Notes: generated by a model not told the origin, from the letters alone. 64,000 bases of DNA from Steromphala cineraria (GCA_916613615.1 OU744730.1:31592815-31656814); one strand, 5' to 3'; positions 10,812 through 23,295 are shown, counted from the stretch's first letter. Numbers and translations: made by a program.

Positions 10812-11740
10812 GGCGACCTCTTAGCAGTCCTCCACGCGCAAACTGTACGATTTCAATGGGCTTCCTTTTATGACTTTTGCGGGAAGGGCTTGATGTGTGA
10901 GTAGTGACGCTAACTCAGATCGCTGAGTTCCCCGTCCGCCTGCGCACGGGAAGGAGCCTTTAGGCCTCTTTCTTCAACACGAGTCTCGCAGTCATTAGGG
11001 CCGTCCTTCGCGAGAAGGACTCCGGGAGGACATATTCATCGTTAAGTTAAGACCGCCGGAAGGGGGGTCTTGGTTGTGTTGCGTAATCACCTCCTATCTG
11101 AACACTATGAACCGCTGACAAACACGGCGCTGCTGCGTCTCAACATTAGAACCACCTTCTTGGTGGCTATGGGGTCAGCGGCCAGGATATCAGAATTGCA
11201 CGTGTTGCAAGGCGATTTGCTCAGGGTTGGGGTGAGATATGAGGTTCAACGACTTTGGGACTTGCACCAGTGTTTAATGCAAGAACCAAAGCGCTGACGA
11301 ACGCGAGGACTTTCACACTGCCGTCAATCTCTCCGTCCGTCGAACCGGTGGACGAGCGGGACGTCTCATGTCCGGTGCGTGCTCTATGTGTCACCATAGG
11401 GGGACGCGGACACTGAGACAGAGGAGGCGCAGGTTTTCCTGTCCCACTCCCAAACGAGCTAATTGAAGATTGACAGGAGGCAGTTGAAGGGAGTCTACCG
11501 ATAGTAGACGCCTATAAGGGCCTGCGCAGATCGACCCGCACGAGATTCGAGCCTATTTGGTGACAATGGCCATCACAGTAATCTCTCGGTGGCGGAGGTC
11601 ATGGCCGGCTGCTTTGTAAGTCGAGCTTGGCGTTCGTCAACCACTACTTGCGCGATGTCTCTACGGGGAACCTAGAGGGCGTAAGCCGTCTAGGGGCGCA
11701 GGTTGTTGCACAGCAGCGAACCACAAGGGCTCCCCAAGGT
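10812..11740 (+). pseudogene. DIRS tyrosine recombinase, multiply frameshifted
   Basis: Blocks typical of the DIRS recombinase appear in order. An N-terminal block TVRFQWASFYDFCGKGL lies near 10840-10890. VLRNHLLSEHYEPL and FLVAMGSAARISELHVL lie near 11075-11210; the Arg codon at 11184 is the box I catalytic Arg. Then follow ERDVSCPVRAL (about 11355), HEIRAYLVTMAITV (from 11539, the catalytic His and Arg of H-x-x-R) and FVNHYLRDVS (Tyr codon at 11645, the nucleophile), with RLGAQVVAQQ near 11690. Box I Arg, H-x-x-R and Tyr fall in three different reading frames, and in-frame stops occur, so no active enzyme can be made. Catalytic residues themselves are preserved. Confidence 0.88.
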
Positions 11741-11986
11741 AGGGGGCGCAACCTTCCACATTAGTGACTCCCGACCCGTCGATGTAGTCACTCATATAGT
11801 GAGTTGGTTAATTCACATTTTAATCTAACAACTATTGTGTGGTGTGGGTTTTAGTTGAGGGTCGTCGACCTAGGAGGTCAGACAATTTCCCGATTAAAAC
11901 AGTCGCTAGCTAGGTCGTCGACCTTCAGGACAATCTTGAGAGTTACCGCTCTGGCGACGAATCCTTCCCGCCACCTTCTGTGGTAT

Positions 11987-12078
11987 CAGGCTAAGGTCAC
12001 TTGTCGGAGGTTAGTATCCAAATAATAGTACGTTTTTGATTAAACGTCATTATTTATACTTACCGTAGACAAGTGACC
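11987..12078. other. DIRS internal complementary region (circle-junction template)
   Basis: Positions 11987-12027 are the reverse complement of the left outer end (2695-2735). Positions 12022-12078 are the reverse complement of the right outer end (12281-12337). The two halves overlap by six bases, ATAATA at 12022-12027, and both element ends terminate in TATTAT (2695-2700 and 12332-12337). In the DIRS1 model this region templates joining of the two ends into a circle that the tyrosine recombinase inserts. The TATTAT overlap is the natural candidate for the crossover site; that role is inference. Confidence 0.93.
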
Positions 12079-12135
12079 GTCGTCACTCCCGCCCGCCTCC
12101 CCTCTTACGTATCCGTCGTTAATTGGGACTCCTAG

Positions 12136-12291
12136 GTAATGTGAATGAATCTAATTGGATGACAGGTCACGCCACCTAGTGGGCTAGTGACGGGCGGATA
12201 ACTCCGATTGTTCTGGGTAATGAAGTTTCATTACATCAGTGGGAATGAGTCGATTGCATGTTATATGGCTAACAGGCTAAGGTCACTTGTC
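12136..12291 (-). repeat. Right inverted terminal repeat of the DIRS element
   Basis: Exact reverse complement of 2717-2872. The repeat ends GGTCACTTGTC and is followed by a 46-bp right-specific extension to 12337. No mismatch to the left arm was seen, although the element's interior is heavily mutated. DIRS replication models allow ends to be rebuilt from the internal complementary region, which could keep the arms identical. Confidence 0.95.
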
Positions 12292-12337
12292 TACGGTAAG
12301 TATAAATAATGACGTTTAATCAAAAACGTACTATTAT

Positions 12338-15179
12338 AAGACGGTATAAGACATGACTTCCAAATGTTTGATAACACCTTAGGTAACAAGTGATAAATCA
12401 AACACAACAACGGCACAACCTGTGATAGGCATTAATCAATTTCAGGTTAATAAATGTATTCAGAAATTATAAGTTGTGCATGAAACGTTTTTATGGTAAA
12501 ATGTCACTTTGACCTTATTGATTTATAAATTGTGCTGAGATAGGATAACATTGTCCTCTGAAAAAAGTCATCATTGCTCAACGTCAAGGTAAACTCCGCT
12601 CGTTATGACAGTTTAATGACAAATTCGAGACGCCTTGGTATAAGGTTTGTCATTAATGATTTTGACAAAGGATAATGATCAGATTATGCTCATTGTCAAA
12701 ATATTCTTTAAAAGACATGACAGCATATTCTCTATGGTAATGAAAATACAATACAAATTAGATCGATATCTCCAACATTTGTTAATTACAAGATAAACAA
12801 CGTTTGCCATTTTGACTTAATGTTGATAACATTGTTTTTCATTTCAGTTTCTCATTTACCTATATACATGAACAACGTTTCCAATAACTTATAACAAGCA
12901 AATATATGAACGTTATTTCTGAATGATATTTTTTGATTAGTAAATGTAACTCATCTGGGAATTACTTAAGTATATTAGACATTTTTAATAATATTATATA
13001 CACGAATCAATGCCAACAAATATATAATAGGAAACCATCATCAATAAAACCTTAAAGCGAATCATCTGAAAAAGCTTAAATAAGTAAAGTACGTATGATA
13101 ATATTAGAAACCATATACTTTCAATATATAAGACAAGGTAAAATAACATGTTAACTTCAGATATTCACAGCATTAAATGAAAAATCTCATACTGATAAAG
13201 TATATAATCAATGATAACATTCAAATATGAAATTACCTCCAAATAAGAAATGAAATAATCCGAATTTGGTTCCTTAGAAAACAGTTTTGTTAGATAAATT
13301 GATTATAGTAAAGTAAAGATTAAAAATCAATTAAAGGCTATATGAAAAATAACATCAACAATGGTAAAGAAATAATTCATAAATCAAATGTTTTGTGATC
13401 AAAGGCCTACATTAATTTATAACTGAAGTTCTTCTTTGATAATGAAGACTATCCTGATCAAACAAATTTAACGGCAATGTTTATAATCTACATATTATGA
13501 AAGTTTCAGACAAAGTGTGATTAGTCATGATCTGAGTACAACAAATATTGTTTTGAATAACATCAAAGGTAAATAATTATTATACACTTTTTTATTGTCA
13601 TCATAGAAATAAAAAATTCAAGTATTAACGCTATCACACTCAATCTGAGCAACTCTTTTCACAGTATATATCTATTAACTTCAACTTTTAATTAATTATT
13701 TAGTCATAGAAATCAAAGCTCAGATGAAAACATTCCAAAATGTTTGATGTGTCATTGAAAGATAACTGAAATTATCAAGTCCTTTGAAATAATTCACGCT
13801 TATTTCATGAAAAGCTCGAGGCAGGTTATTCATTTACATAACCGTTTGACATTAATTGTCAAATAAACACATTTTAGAGTAGAAGATGAAAAAATAAAAA
13901 TCTAAAATACATGTACATATATTGATAGTGTAGGAATTCCTTATGATATGTTATTATAGTTTATACAATTTATAATGTTAAGGGGTGACACAAGTGTGCC
14001 TTCAAATACTTTTCTTTGTTTAACCTAGTTTATTGACTAGGGATCTTAACTATTACTTAATCGATATTTATGCAACTTTCGACGATTAATTTTTACGTTG
14101 ACCTTGTGAATTTAATTTAAAGTGGCCGAGACAAAATTAGCAATATTAGGCTAACATGACGTTTGTGATCGTAAACATGCAGTCAATACGACAGACGATT
14201 CTGAGTTTAACCTATTAATATCATGCATCAGATAAAACAGAAATTTTATCATATGAACTTTTTATTACGCTACCATTTCAGTTTACTAAAACTTCATATG
14301 AAAGTTTATACCAAACTTTGGTTCACAATTTTGCCTGCAAGGGGTTTCAGGAATTATCTTCAAGGAGTATCAGGAATTATCTTCAAGGAGTGAAGAGGGC
14401 ATAAGTTCTCATGTTTTATACAAGTTAAATTCTGAAATTGTCCATTGTATTCCATATTTCCCTCGTTCTGAATTTTAATTACCCGGTAAGCTACCTACAG
14501 TACTCACAGTGACAGACATGCTTATGATATAAAGAAATAATTTATTATTAGATCTATTATAACATTTGAATCAATATTGATAATATTTTCCTTCTGCTAC
14601 TTAAACACCATCAGATATCATCATGCAGCAAATTTTCAAAAATGAGATAACTAGAGTATATAAATATGTTAAAGAGTGACGCATTGATTCCTCTGCTTTT
14701 GGTAAGAGCCTTCAATTTACAATATCTGATCAAGATAATTGATATGTCATGTTTCAATTCCTAATCATTTTTGCTTTGCAAAGATTTGGCACAAACTGAT
14801 CGTGTCATTTAGATAAATTATTTAAAAGATTGTGATCTACTTGGATCGCTATTCATACTAAGAGTGTGTGTAATGATAGATTAAGCACGAATATTATTAA
14901 TTTTGATGATCTGAGGAGAAACCTCTTAAGGTGTAATGAAGCATTAGTAACACTTCCATGGTTTTGGCAAAAGCATCGAATCTACCATTAATGTCTAAAT
15001 CTAATCATGATTATTGACAAGTCATGTTCAAACCCGTTTTCAAAGATATGGCACAAACTGAATATGTCAAGATAAAATCGTAATGGTCTGAAGGAAAGCT
15101 TTTACATGTGATCTCTTTCTGAATCGTAGCTTAGTCGCATCTCAAGCAGAGCATGGGAAATGATAGATTAGGCAATGAG
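12338..15179. other. AT-rich noncoding DNA
   Basis: No coding region, RNA gene or terminal-repeat element could be supported. A short direct repeat (CAGGAATTATCTTCAAGGAGT twice, at about 14349 and 14371) is the only local structure noted. Confidence 0.5.
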
Positions 15180-15823
15180 GTCAGGTGAAGTTTTGGAGGA
15201 ATGTAAGAGACTTAAAATGATTTTCATGTTTGCACATCCTTTCACAAGTACTTACAGCTCTGCATCACTTTATTAAATCTCTTATTAAATCAATAATCAT
15301 AAGAAGTTCAAGGGAGTTCAATCATAATCGTCTTAAAGAACAAAAGACTACTTTACTATAGTTTCTTCAACAAATGTAGTGGCAAAGGAATATGGTAGCC
15401 AGAATTGAATCGATTCAATCCTATTCAATTAGAAATGATCGGTTATATCTATAACTCTGATATCCAACTAAGTAAAAACCTTTCCCTAGATGATATCGAT
15501 AGGTGAATTGCTCACTTATTTATGTTCTTATCATTTAACGCAAAATATATAATACACTTACTGTCATAGTGTTGATGTATTTGTCTTACATTATTCCTCA
15601 TCTTATCATTTGATATTAATCTTCTGTAAGATAAAATACAATGCCTTACATGGCAACAATGAATCAGAATGCATCCAGGTTAAATATGGTGTATTTGGAA
15701 AAAGAATGTGGAATCTAAAAATGAAAAGGAAATACAGAAAGAAACAAGCAACTTCCATGGAAACAAAAGGTAAAATAATCTAATTTTTGAAGTGGAGTTT
15801 TTTACATTCAACGACTTCATCAT

Positions 15824-15917
15824 GATTGGTAAAGATGATTTGATGATTTAATTAGTGAATATTGTAGTACAGATGTTTTGATGTCATGAAAACTTCATCA
15901 AATCATCTTTACCAATC
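15824..15917. repeat. 23-bp perfect inverted repeat at the LINE 5' junction
   Basis: 15824-15846 and 15895-15917 are exact reverse complements around a 48-base loop. The right arm ends where homology to the LINE protein begins, and TTTACCAATC is duplicated there in tandem (15908-15927). Such foldbacks can arise when a truncated LINE insertion is resolved by twin priming or template switching. Confidence 0.8.
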
Positions 15918-18104
15918 TTTACCAATCGGTTTCTGAGGCTCATGATATGTATGAAGGCAACATAAGAACCATTATAGACAGACATGCACCAGCAGCAACT
16001 TGTACTATTACAGTCCATGAAGATTGTCCCTGGTACAATGATGAAATTCGTGAAGCAAAACGCAAGCGGCGCTGCCTCGAGAGGCAGATGAGGTCTAGCG
16101 GCCTAGCTATTCATGAAGAACTCCATCGCTCCCAGAGAAACAAGGTCAGTGCACTGGTGGAGACCACGAAACAGAGCTATTTCAAGGACATTCTAAACAA
16201 TGTCAAAGGTCAAAAGGAGGTGTATGCTGTAACAAATAAGCTGCTGTTCAAACAGAAGAAGAATCAGTTACCATCGTCTGTTTCCGGGGCTGCATTATGC
16301 ACCTTGTTCTCGGACTACTTCATGGACAAGATTATCAATATCCGCTCAACCCTGTCAAATGCGGCCCAACATGCAGATATGCCACTATCCATTGCCTGTG
16401 ACAGAACATGTAGGCTTGATTCATTTCGTCCTGTCCACGAACAAGAAGTGCAAAAATTCATACAGCAGTCTCCCAACAAATCCTGCCAACTTGACGTGAT
16501 GCCGACATGGCTCTTGAAGAACTGTCTGCATGCTGTTCTACCTATCCTGACCCACATCATCAACTCTTCTCTTTCTGAGGGTTATGTTCCTGTACCTCTC
16601 AAGGAGGCAGTTATCACGCAACTGCTGAAGAAACCTAACCTTGACCCAGAAATCTTGAAACACTACCGGCCAGTATCAAATCTTTCTTTTGTCTCCAAAC
16701 TCTTGGAACGTGTTGTGGCACACAGACTAAAGGAACATATCTCTACCCATCAATGTTTGGAACCTTTGCAGTCAGCATACAGAACGTATCACAGCACAGA
16801 AACAGCCTTAGTGAAGGTCCAGAACGATCTCCTTCAGGCAGTTGACAAGAGTGGTGCTGCAATTCTAATTCTTTTGGATTTGTCATCAGCTTTCGACACG
16901 GTTGACCATGACATACTCACCAAGACCCTGGAAGAAAAAGTAGGAATGACTGGGATTGCTCTGCACTGGATCCGATCATACCTATCAGAAAGATACCAAC
17001 GTGTTGCCATTGGTGACCAGTCATCTGACCCCAAGAAGCTTGTTTATGGCGTTCCGCAGGGATCCGTCTTAGGCCCCCTGTTGTTTACGATTTACACCTC
17101 TCCTTTGGGCGACATAGCCAGATCCTACAATCTCTCCTTCCACCTTTATGCGGATGACACACAGCTGTACCTGTCCTTCAAGCCACTGTGCCACATGTCA
17201 GCTACAGAAGCATTTGTGCAAATTGAGAACTGCATACAGGCAATCAAAGATTGGATGACATCACACTGTCTGAAGCTGAATGGTGAGAAGACAGAGGTCC
17301 TTATCCTCACATCTAAGCGAGTTGCTGATCTTTCTCTCCTACCAGACCTCCACATTGACGGTCATGTGATCGTCCCAAGTCCTGAGGCAAGAAACCTTGG
17401 TGTCATCTTCGACTCTCATCTGACTTTTGATGCTCATATCAAGTCAATTTGCTGCAAGTCTTTCTACCACCTGCGGAACATCTCTCAAATCCGACGCTAC
17501 CTTGATGAAAGAACAACCTGCTCATTGATCCATGCATACATTACATCTCGGATGGACTACTGCAATTGTCTACTGTACGGTTTGCCTCAATCCTCATTGG
17601 GAAAACTCCAACGTGTTCAAAATTTTGCTGCCAGGCTAATCTCAAGATCACACAAGCACTCACATATTACTCCTGTTCTGCAACAATTACATTGGCTTCC
17701 CATATCAGCTCGTATCAAATACAAACTCATCATACTTGTCTTCAAATGTCTCAATGACCTAGCTCCAAAATATCTGTCTGACCTGATCAGTAAATACCAA
17801 CCCAACAGAAATCTCAGATCTGAAAATCTTAGTCTACTTGCCGTCCCACTCTTCAAGTCCAGGAACAAGTTTGGCGATCGGTCTTTCCAGGTGGCAGGAC
17901 CCACTCTCTGGAATCAACTCCCTCTGGAGTTAAGAACAGTATCCACACTGGAGGTGTTCAAATGCAAACTGAAAACATACCTGTTCCAGAAGACCTACAG
18001 TGTGTAGCTTTTCATTCATGAGCTGATCATAGAGCGCTACTGAGCAGTACACTTGGACTGGAACTGGCGCTATATAAATCTTTCTATGATGATGATGATG
18101 AAAA
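15890..18104 (+). mobile_element. 5'-truncated L2/CR1-group non-LTR retrotransposon
   Basis: The element holds the reverse transcriptase ORF (15947-18007) and a short 3' UTR with GGCGCTATATAAATC at about 18066, followed by (GAT)n. A GCGCTATATAAAT tail plus a simple repeat is typical of L2/CR1-group LINEs (family knowledge). The apurinic-type endonuclease that should precede the RT is absent, so the copy is 5' truncated. It sits in the paralogue of the first 2.3 kb of the window, which lacks it, so insertion postdates that duplication. Confidence 0.88.
15947..18007 (+). CDS. LINE reverse transcriptase (L2/CR1 group), endonuclease missing
   Basis: This is a 686-codon uninterrupted frame. Residues 1-60 resemble the linker between endonuclease and RT (IIDRHAP, PWYNDEI, a basic REAKRKRR stretch). 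RT motifs follow: LKHYRPVSNLS (about 240), LLDLSSAFDTVDHDIL (Asp at about 317), GVPQGSVLGPLLF (from 368), and the catalytic YADD at 401-404 with HLYADDTQLYL. Downstream come LNGEKTEVL, NLGVIFDS, HLRNISQIRR, MDYCNCLLYG, ITPVLQQLHWLP and a C-terminus ending LKTYLF, all usual for this group. In-frame similarity seems to begin a little upstream, at about 15890 after a stop, so the annotated Met is arbitrary. Absence of stops or frameshifts indicates a fairly young copy, though without endonuclease it is unlikely to move on its own. Confidence 0.93.
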   Translation: MYEGNIRTIIDRHAPAATCTITVHEDCPWYNDEIREAKRKRRCLERQMRSSGLAIHEELHRSQRNKVSALVETTKQSYFKDILNNVKGQKEVYAVTNKLLFKQKKNQLPSSVSGAALCTLFSDYFMDKIINIRSTLSNAAQHADMPLSIACDRTCRLDSFRPVHEQEVQKFIQQSPNKSCQLDVMPTWLLKNCLHAVLPILTHIINSSLSEGYVPVPLKEAVITQLLKKPNLDPEILKHYRPVSNLSFVSKLLERVVAHRLKEHISTHQCLEPLQSAYRTYHSTETALVKVQNDLLQAVDKSGAAILILLDLSSAFDTVDHDILTKTLEEKVGMTGIALHWIRSYLSERYQRVAIGDQSSDPKKLVYGVPQGSVLGPLLFTIYTSPLGDIARSYNLSFHLYADDTQLYLSFKPLCHMSATEAFVQIENCIQAIKDWMTSHCLKLNGEKTEVLILTSKRVADLSLLPDLHIDGHVIVPSPEARNLGVIFDSHLTFDAHIKSICCKSFYHLRNISQIRRYLDERTTCSLIHAYITSRMDYCNCLLYGLPQSSLGKLQRVQNFAARLISRSHKHSHITPVLQQLHWLPISARIKYKLIILVFKCLNDLAPKYLSDLISKYQPNRNLRSENLSLLAVPLFKSRNKFGDRSFQVAGPTLWNQLPLELRTVSTLEVFKCKLKTYLFQKTYSV

Positions 18105-20239
18105 TGAATTACTGAGGTTTGTTCAACCATGCCATATACCAATTTGATATTTAATTACTAATAAACTTTCATTGCATTTTTTAATAATATAGATAATAAT
18201 GTTTGGCTATTTCAAGAATGTGTCTCAATTTCGCATTGATAAAACTATTGCTATGACTAAATCTTTTTTCACAAGGATTCAACTGTTTCACGAAATAGGG
18301 TAATTCAGAGTTCCCATGAAGGATATCTTTCCTCGTGCACGTGTTGTTAAAAAACATTAAACAGATGTGTCTGAAATATCCCTACCTCAACAGAAAAACT
18401 TTGTCTTAAGAACATTATATAAACAGGAAAAGGAAGATTGATGAGCTCATTTTTCATGGACAAAGTGTCATGCTGACCCTCTGAATTTGATGATGAGTAG
18501 TTGAGACAAGATAATTCATGTTCGTCTAAAATATTCAAGATTATTCATCATCAAGGGACAGTCGTATCGAAATAATAGAGTCACGGCTAATTCGGAATGA
18601 CATGTGGTAGGGTTTGTTATCGACTATTGTAAGAAATGTACATATTAATGATCATTAAGGAGAAAAAGTCTACTGAGAAATCCTGTAAGGAATTATATTT
18701 CTCATACTAATGCCCCAAAGGACGTTCAATGTAACAATGTTTATTTCAAAAACTTTTTGACGATGCTTATTGTATTAATAAAACAAAATTGATTATCATT
18801 GGCGCCAGTGGCCCGGGGGAGCATCTACCAACTATAGATTTTAAAATTGATATACATGTAAAAGTTTCGTTATACAAAATACAAGTCATTTTACTGTACG
18901 TAAGTGCTTTAATTGGCCGGACATTTAAATCACTTAACTAACTATAATATTGTTCAAAGGTTAAAACAATATAGTTCGAATGTTCAACCATAACATAAAA
19001 AATACTCTTCATGCATAACGAATAGATATAACAAAGCCAGGTTTAGTGTTTAATTAAATTCAATTTATGTTTATGCGAACTGTAGTTTTTTAAATTGATA
19101 TAACGTTTTGAAAAGAATATTTAATCATAACATTATTATCTGAGTATATACGTACTTCAAATTTTGTACTTGATATTCAATGATTAATATCATTAAAAAT
19201 ATAATGTGCGAATTGAAATTATGAATCAGATATAAAACGCATGCAAATCTAAAAGGAAAACTCACTAGGACAGAGATAAAAGTTGCCCTAAACAAATGTC
19301 AAATGTAACATACAAATATATATCTGATCAAAATTTGGGAAAACATCGATTGTGCATTTCGTAAAAAAGGATTTGTGATCATTCAAATTCGAAACCACAT
19401 AAAAACCTTACCATATTAATCAATTTTCTTTTATCCTGGGTCTTCGAAAGTGATACCTTAAAATGCGTTGAAAACAAAAACAGTCATTTCATGACATTTC
19501 AAAATACATGAATAGCACTGATGCTTTGAAAATTTTGATTTACTATGGTCTTGATTTCATAAACGCCTACATGTTGATAGTTTAACTTTTGTCGTCTTCT
19601 ATAATTTACGTTTTTTCTGTCAAGATACAATTTATAGTACTTTACAAGGAGATTTTTTCAATGTTGAAAGTTTAATCAACATGTAATGAAACCTACAGGT
19701 CAAGTAAATAAATCATGATTTTGTGTGAAAAAAATACATGTATATGTCTGTCGTCTTACTTTGTATTGAAAAACAGGAAGTGGCATAAATTTGGCACTCC
19801 AAAATGAAAATGAAAGTAGGACTAAACTATCTAATTGAAAAACAGAGCAATTCGGTTTTGGCATGCATCAAATATAAACCAAACTAAAAAATGACCTTTT
19901 AAGGATATTAAGAAACGGATGTAAGGATTTTGAACGCATAATTATTTTAGCATATCACTTTCAATTCCAATCTATGAAGAAAAATCCAAAATTTACATGT
20001 TTTTAGTTACGACAATTATAATAATTTGCTAACAACGATTATGGACGTCACAATGCTATCACGTCATTGGTTTCATTTTTTTTCTGCAAATGTGATGAAA
20101 AATTATTTCGAATGATTAATAGAATCTCACCCTTCTGTCTTCTGATATCAAATATATCAACACTCGCTGATTAAAGTATATAAATAAAAGTACAATATCC
20201 TTGACAAAGGACACTTGGGTGAGATTCTCTATACAATAA
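18105..20239. other. AT-rich noncoding DNA, paralogous at its left to 1.6-2.3 kb
   Basis: Nothing coding is supported. Positions about 18465-18660 match 1590-2290 with many substitutions and indels. The remainder shows no recognisable element. Confidence 0.5.
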
Positions 20240-23200
20240 ATTGTCTTATTGTGAGGAATGTGAAACAGTCTCCGGCGGTGAAGCATACTGTAACATGAAA
20301 GAAATTACTTCAAGAAGATACTTTCGTCTTTCGGCAAAAATATTTTCATTTATTAAAAATTCGAAAATCCATATTATGTTATGATTTTCATGCTGTGTAG
20401 TATAGTGACAATTTTTTTTCGTCTTCAAATCTCAGGGCTATTCATCATCACACAAAATATTATAACTTTGATGAGTTATTGAAGGGTATTTCTTATATGA
20501 ACTCCTTTGAAATAAAACAGTTTATCCATAAATGTCCTGAAGCGATTCCATATTTAGATTAAATGGATTAGATAATAGAGAAATCAGTAAGGGTTTGGGG
20601 TTTTGCAAAATAATCATTATTTTCTCTTGAAGTTTCCTTGTTTAATCTGCTGCCGAGCATTGGTAGAGAAAAACTACATGTAAGCTTAGCATACTTTTTT
20701 ACTTTGTCCCTTTTTTGGCGATTAAAAGCTTTTTTTAATAAGTGATTTTAAAAGAAACGATTTGTAATGTTTGCGAAATTGTTAAAATACAATTCACTAA
20801 GTATTTCATTTCTTATAAACAAGCGTCTGATGTCGCCTGGAGGTTTAGATTTTGGAACTTTTCTCCCCTAAAGTCCTTCTCACGACAGATGGATTAAGAA
20901 GTGTTTCGTTTGTTCAATCAAATCAGTCTCAAAATCAGTCTCAGTTCTAAATTGGTGTCTAAGTCTATGAAGTATTTTTTAGAATCAAATGATTTTCTTT
21001 ACAAACTTCTGGTAAAAAGTTTGCTTAAAAATGCAGAATTATTTTCCGAGAAACTCACAAATATGCTTCATGTTTGTATTTGCTGTTGACATCATCCGTT
21101 ATTTATAAAGATATTTTAAAAATCGGTTTTACCTACCATAGAAAAGAAAGCCTTATAAACTATTAACAATTTGGAGTCAGGATTCCACAGTTAGATAGAT
21201 AGTTACTAACAGTGAGAAGACAAATCTTCACATGGGCAATCATATATGTTTCAAACCAAAAACATATGAAATAGCACCGCCACCTTATGACTATACCATC
21301 ATATTCATCTGGGTAAACCTATCGTTTTCATGAAATTTTAAATAGATATTTCAAGTTAAATGTATCGTTACAATTTTGAAAGGAACACTGACCAAAACAA
21401 AAATGCTCTATCTATACCAGGCACTTCTTCTCCATTAATCAATCGAGAGTAATTATCTATGCTTCGTTGAGGATAACGAAGGCAATTGACCTTAGTATAG
21501 AGAACTTATAATCCCTTGATATTGGATTACTTAGATTCGAGTGACAGGGTCTTACCTTGCTGTCAAATATGATGAGTAAGTTCAGATGTTGAAGGTTTAT
21601 CATTATTCATAATCGATAAGGAATAGTTTTAGTAACTTCTTCTTTCGAGACTAGCAGACCATAGAATGACGTTCCTTCTCATACTAAATACCACTTGTAT
21701 TCATGTATCTTAGGTTTTATGCAGCAGAAAAATATGATTTAAGTGTTTCATAAAGATTGATTTATTGACCTTAAGATCCTAATATTGGTATAAAATTAGA
21801 ATGCTTGTTATTTCTATTGAGACTCTAATATTTCAACTACAGGACAAAAACTGTTTACGATGTCGTCTTTTTGTTAAATTGGATGGAAGTAAACAAACAA
21901 ATATTGACATGTCTATTTTCACCACTAATGTGTCAACAGTGTCTAGTCGAAAAGGAGCTTAATTGGATGATTTATAAAATGTCTAATCGTCATTTCTTTG
22001 GCAGAACTTTAAGTAAACAACAACTGATGCTCATCTTGTAATATAAATGTTGTATGTCAATTGTTTTTCTGGGCAAAATGTATGACTTCAAAGGGAAAAA
22101 ACACTTTTTGTGAATCTTTACTGATAAAAAATAAAACGTAGATTGAGAATTCAAAACAATCGCCAACAGTGAAGCATACTGCTATTTGAAAATGCTACTG
22201 AATCCTTTCATCTTCTTGCAATTAATTTTGAAAATATATTAGTATACAACTTCCTTTCATATGTAGCACAAATTCGTATCCATTATCATTCATTGTTTAG
22301 AACAGTATTCGACATCCATTCTATGCTATACATGCTGTGTAGTGATAACAAAGGTTTTTCTTTTTTTCTTCAAACCTCAAGGCTATTCATCAGACGTGTA
22401 ACTTTGGTGTTGTATTGAAGGTTATTTCATATATAAATTCCTTTGAAACAAGAAAAGCCTTTAAAAAGGCACGCTTTGGGGCACCCGGTTATCTATCACT
22501 ATATAGAACCAGGAGATTTAGGTAAGGGAGGACGGGGACGGGGACGGGTCCTTTTACTTGAATAAATTGTTCCAATCGGAGACGCTTATTCTTTGCTCTT
22601 TGTTTTGATACATAGTAAAACATCTCGTTCGTTCCGCTTAAATTCCACCCAAATGATAGATACGTGTCCTATCTCAATTATGATATAAATTTTTAAACAT
22701 TAATACGGTAATTAAAATTTATGTTGCTTTAAAAGATAGCTGAGGTGAGTTTTATACAAGAGACAGTGATTAATTAAAAGATAAATTGTTACGCCAGTAA
22801 ACTTTCCGGGATACAGTGTTTTCCAATACCCGCAAATTAAGTTAAAACCCGACGAATTTCCCATAGACTTTCATTGAGTGAACGATCAGTCATTGACAAG
22901 GCGGGACATTCAGCGCTCGCGTAAAAATTTGAAGGAACCGAATTTCCAGTTGATACAAAAATGGAATGTCGTTTCCAAAACAGCTCACATGCATATGCAA
23001 AATTGATATTTGTTAAGGGTGTAAACGCTCATCCATATATTGTTGAAAATATACGATATTTTACATCGTAACATTATCATAAAAATCAGTTTCCAAATTA
23101 AAGCTTGCCAATTATTTTGTATCACCCACATGGTCACGTGGGTATAAATTTGCTACAGCTCTGTCCATTGGTCGTTCGAAATACCAGAATATTCTTAAAA

Positions 23201-23295
23201 CAAATATCATTGGCTGAAACTTTTCTTTGAAGTTTCCAAGAGTTTATATAGAGAGAAACTTCTGCCGTTAGTTTTCAATATCAAATGTTACATAA

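Larger units (their letters stand above)
2695..12337 (+). mobile_element. DIRS1-like tyrosine-recombinase retrotransposon, decayed and internally duplicated
   Basis: This GC-rich island sits in AT-rich DNA and has the full DIRS1 architecture. It has perfect 156-bp inverted terminal repeats (2717-2872 and 12136-12291), a unique extension outside each, and an internal complementary region (11987-12078) that is complementary to both outer ends. Remnants in order are gag-like zinc fingers (about 4.1-10.1 kb), the RNase H tail (about 10.6-10.7 kb) and the tyrosine recombinase (about 10.8-11.7 kb). Most of the reverse transcriptase is not recognisable. A 3,476-bp tandem duplication and two minisatellites inflate the element to about 9.6 kb. 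No target-site duplication is seen, as expected for recombinase-inserted DIRS elements. Perfect termini with broken genes suggest a non-autonomous copy mobilised in trans. Confidence 0.9.

Noticed and set aside
17617..17904. Minus-strand frames opposite the LINE reverse transcriptase
   Set aside because: Shadows of the 686-codon RT frame.
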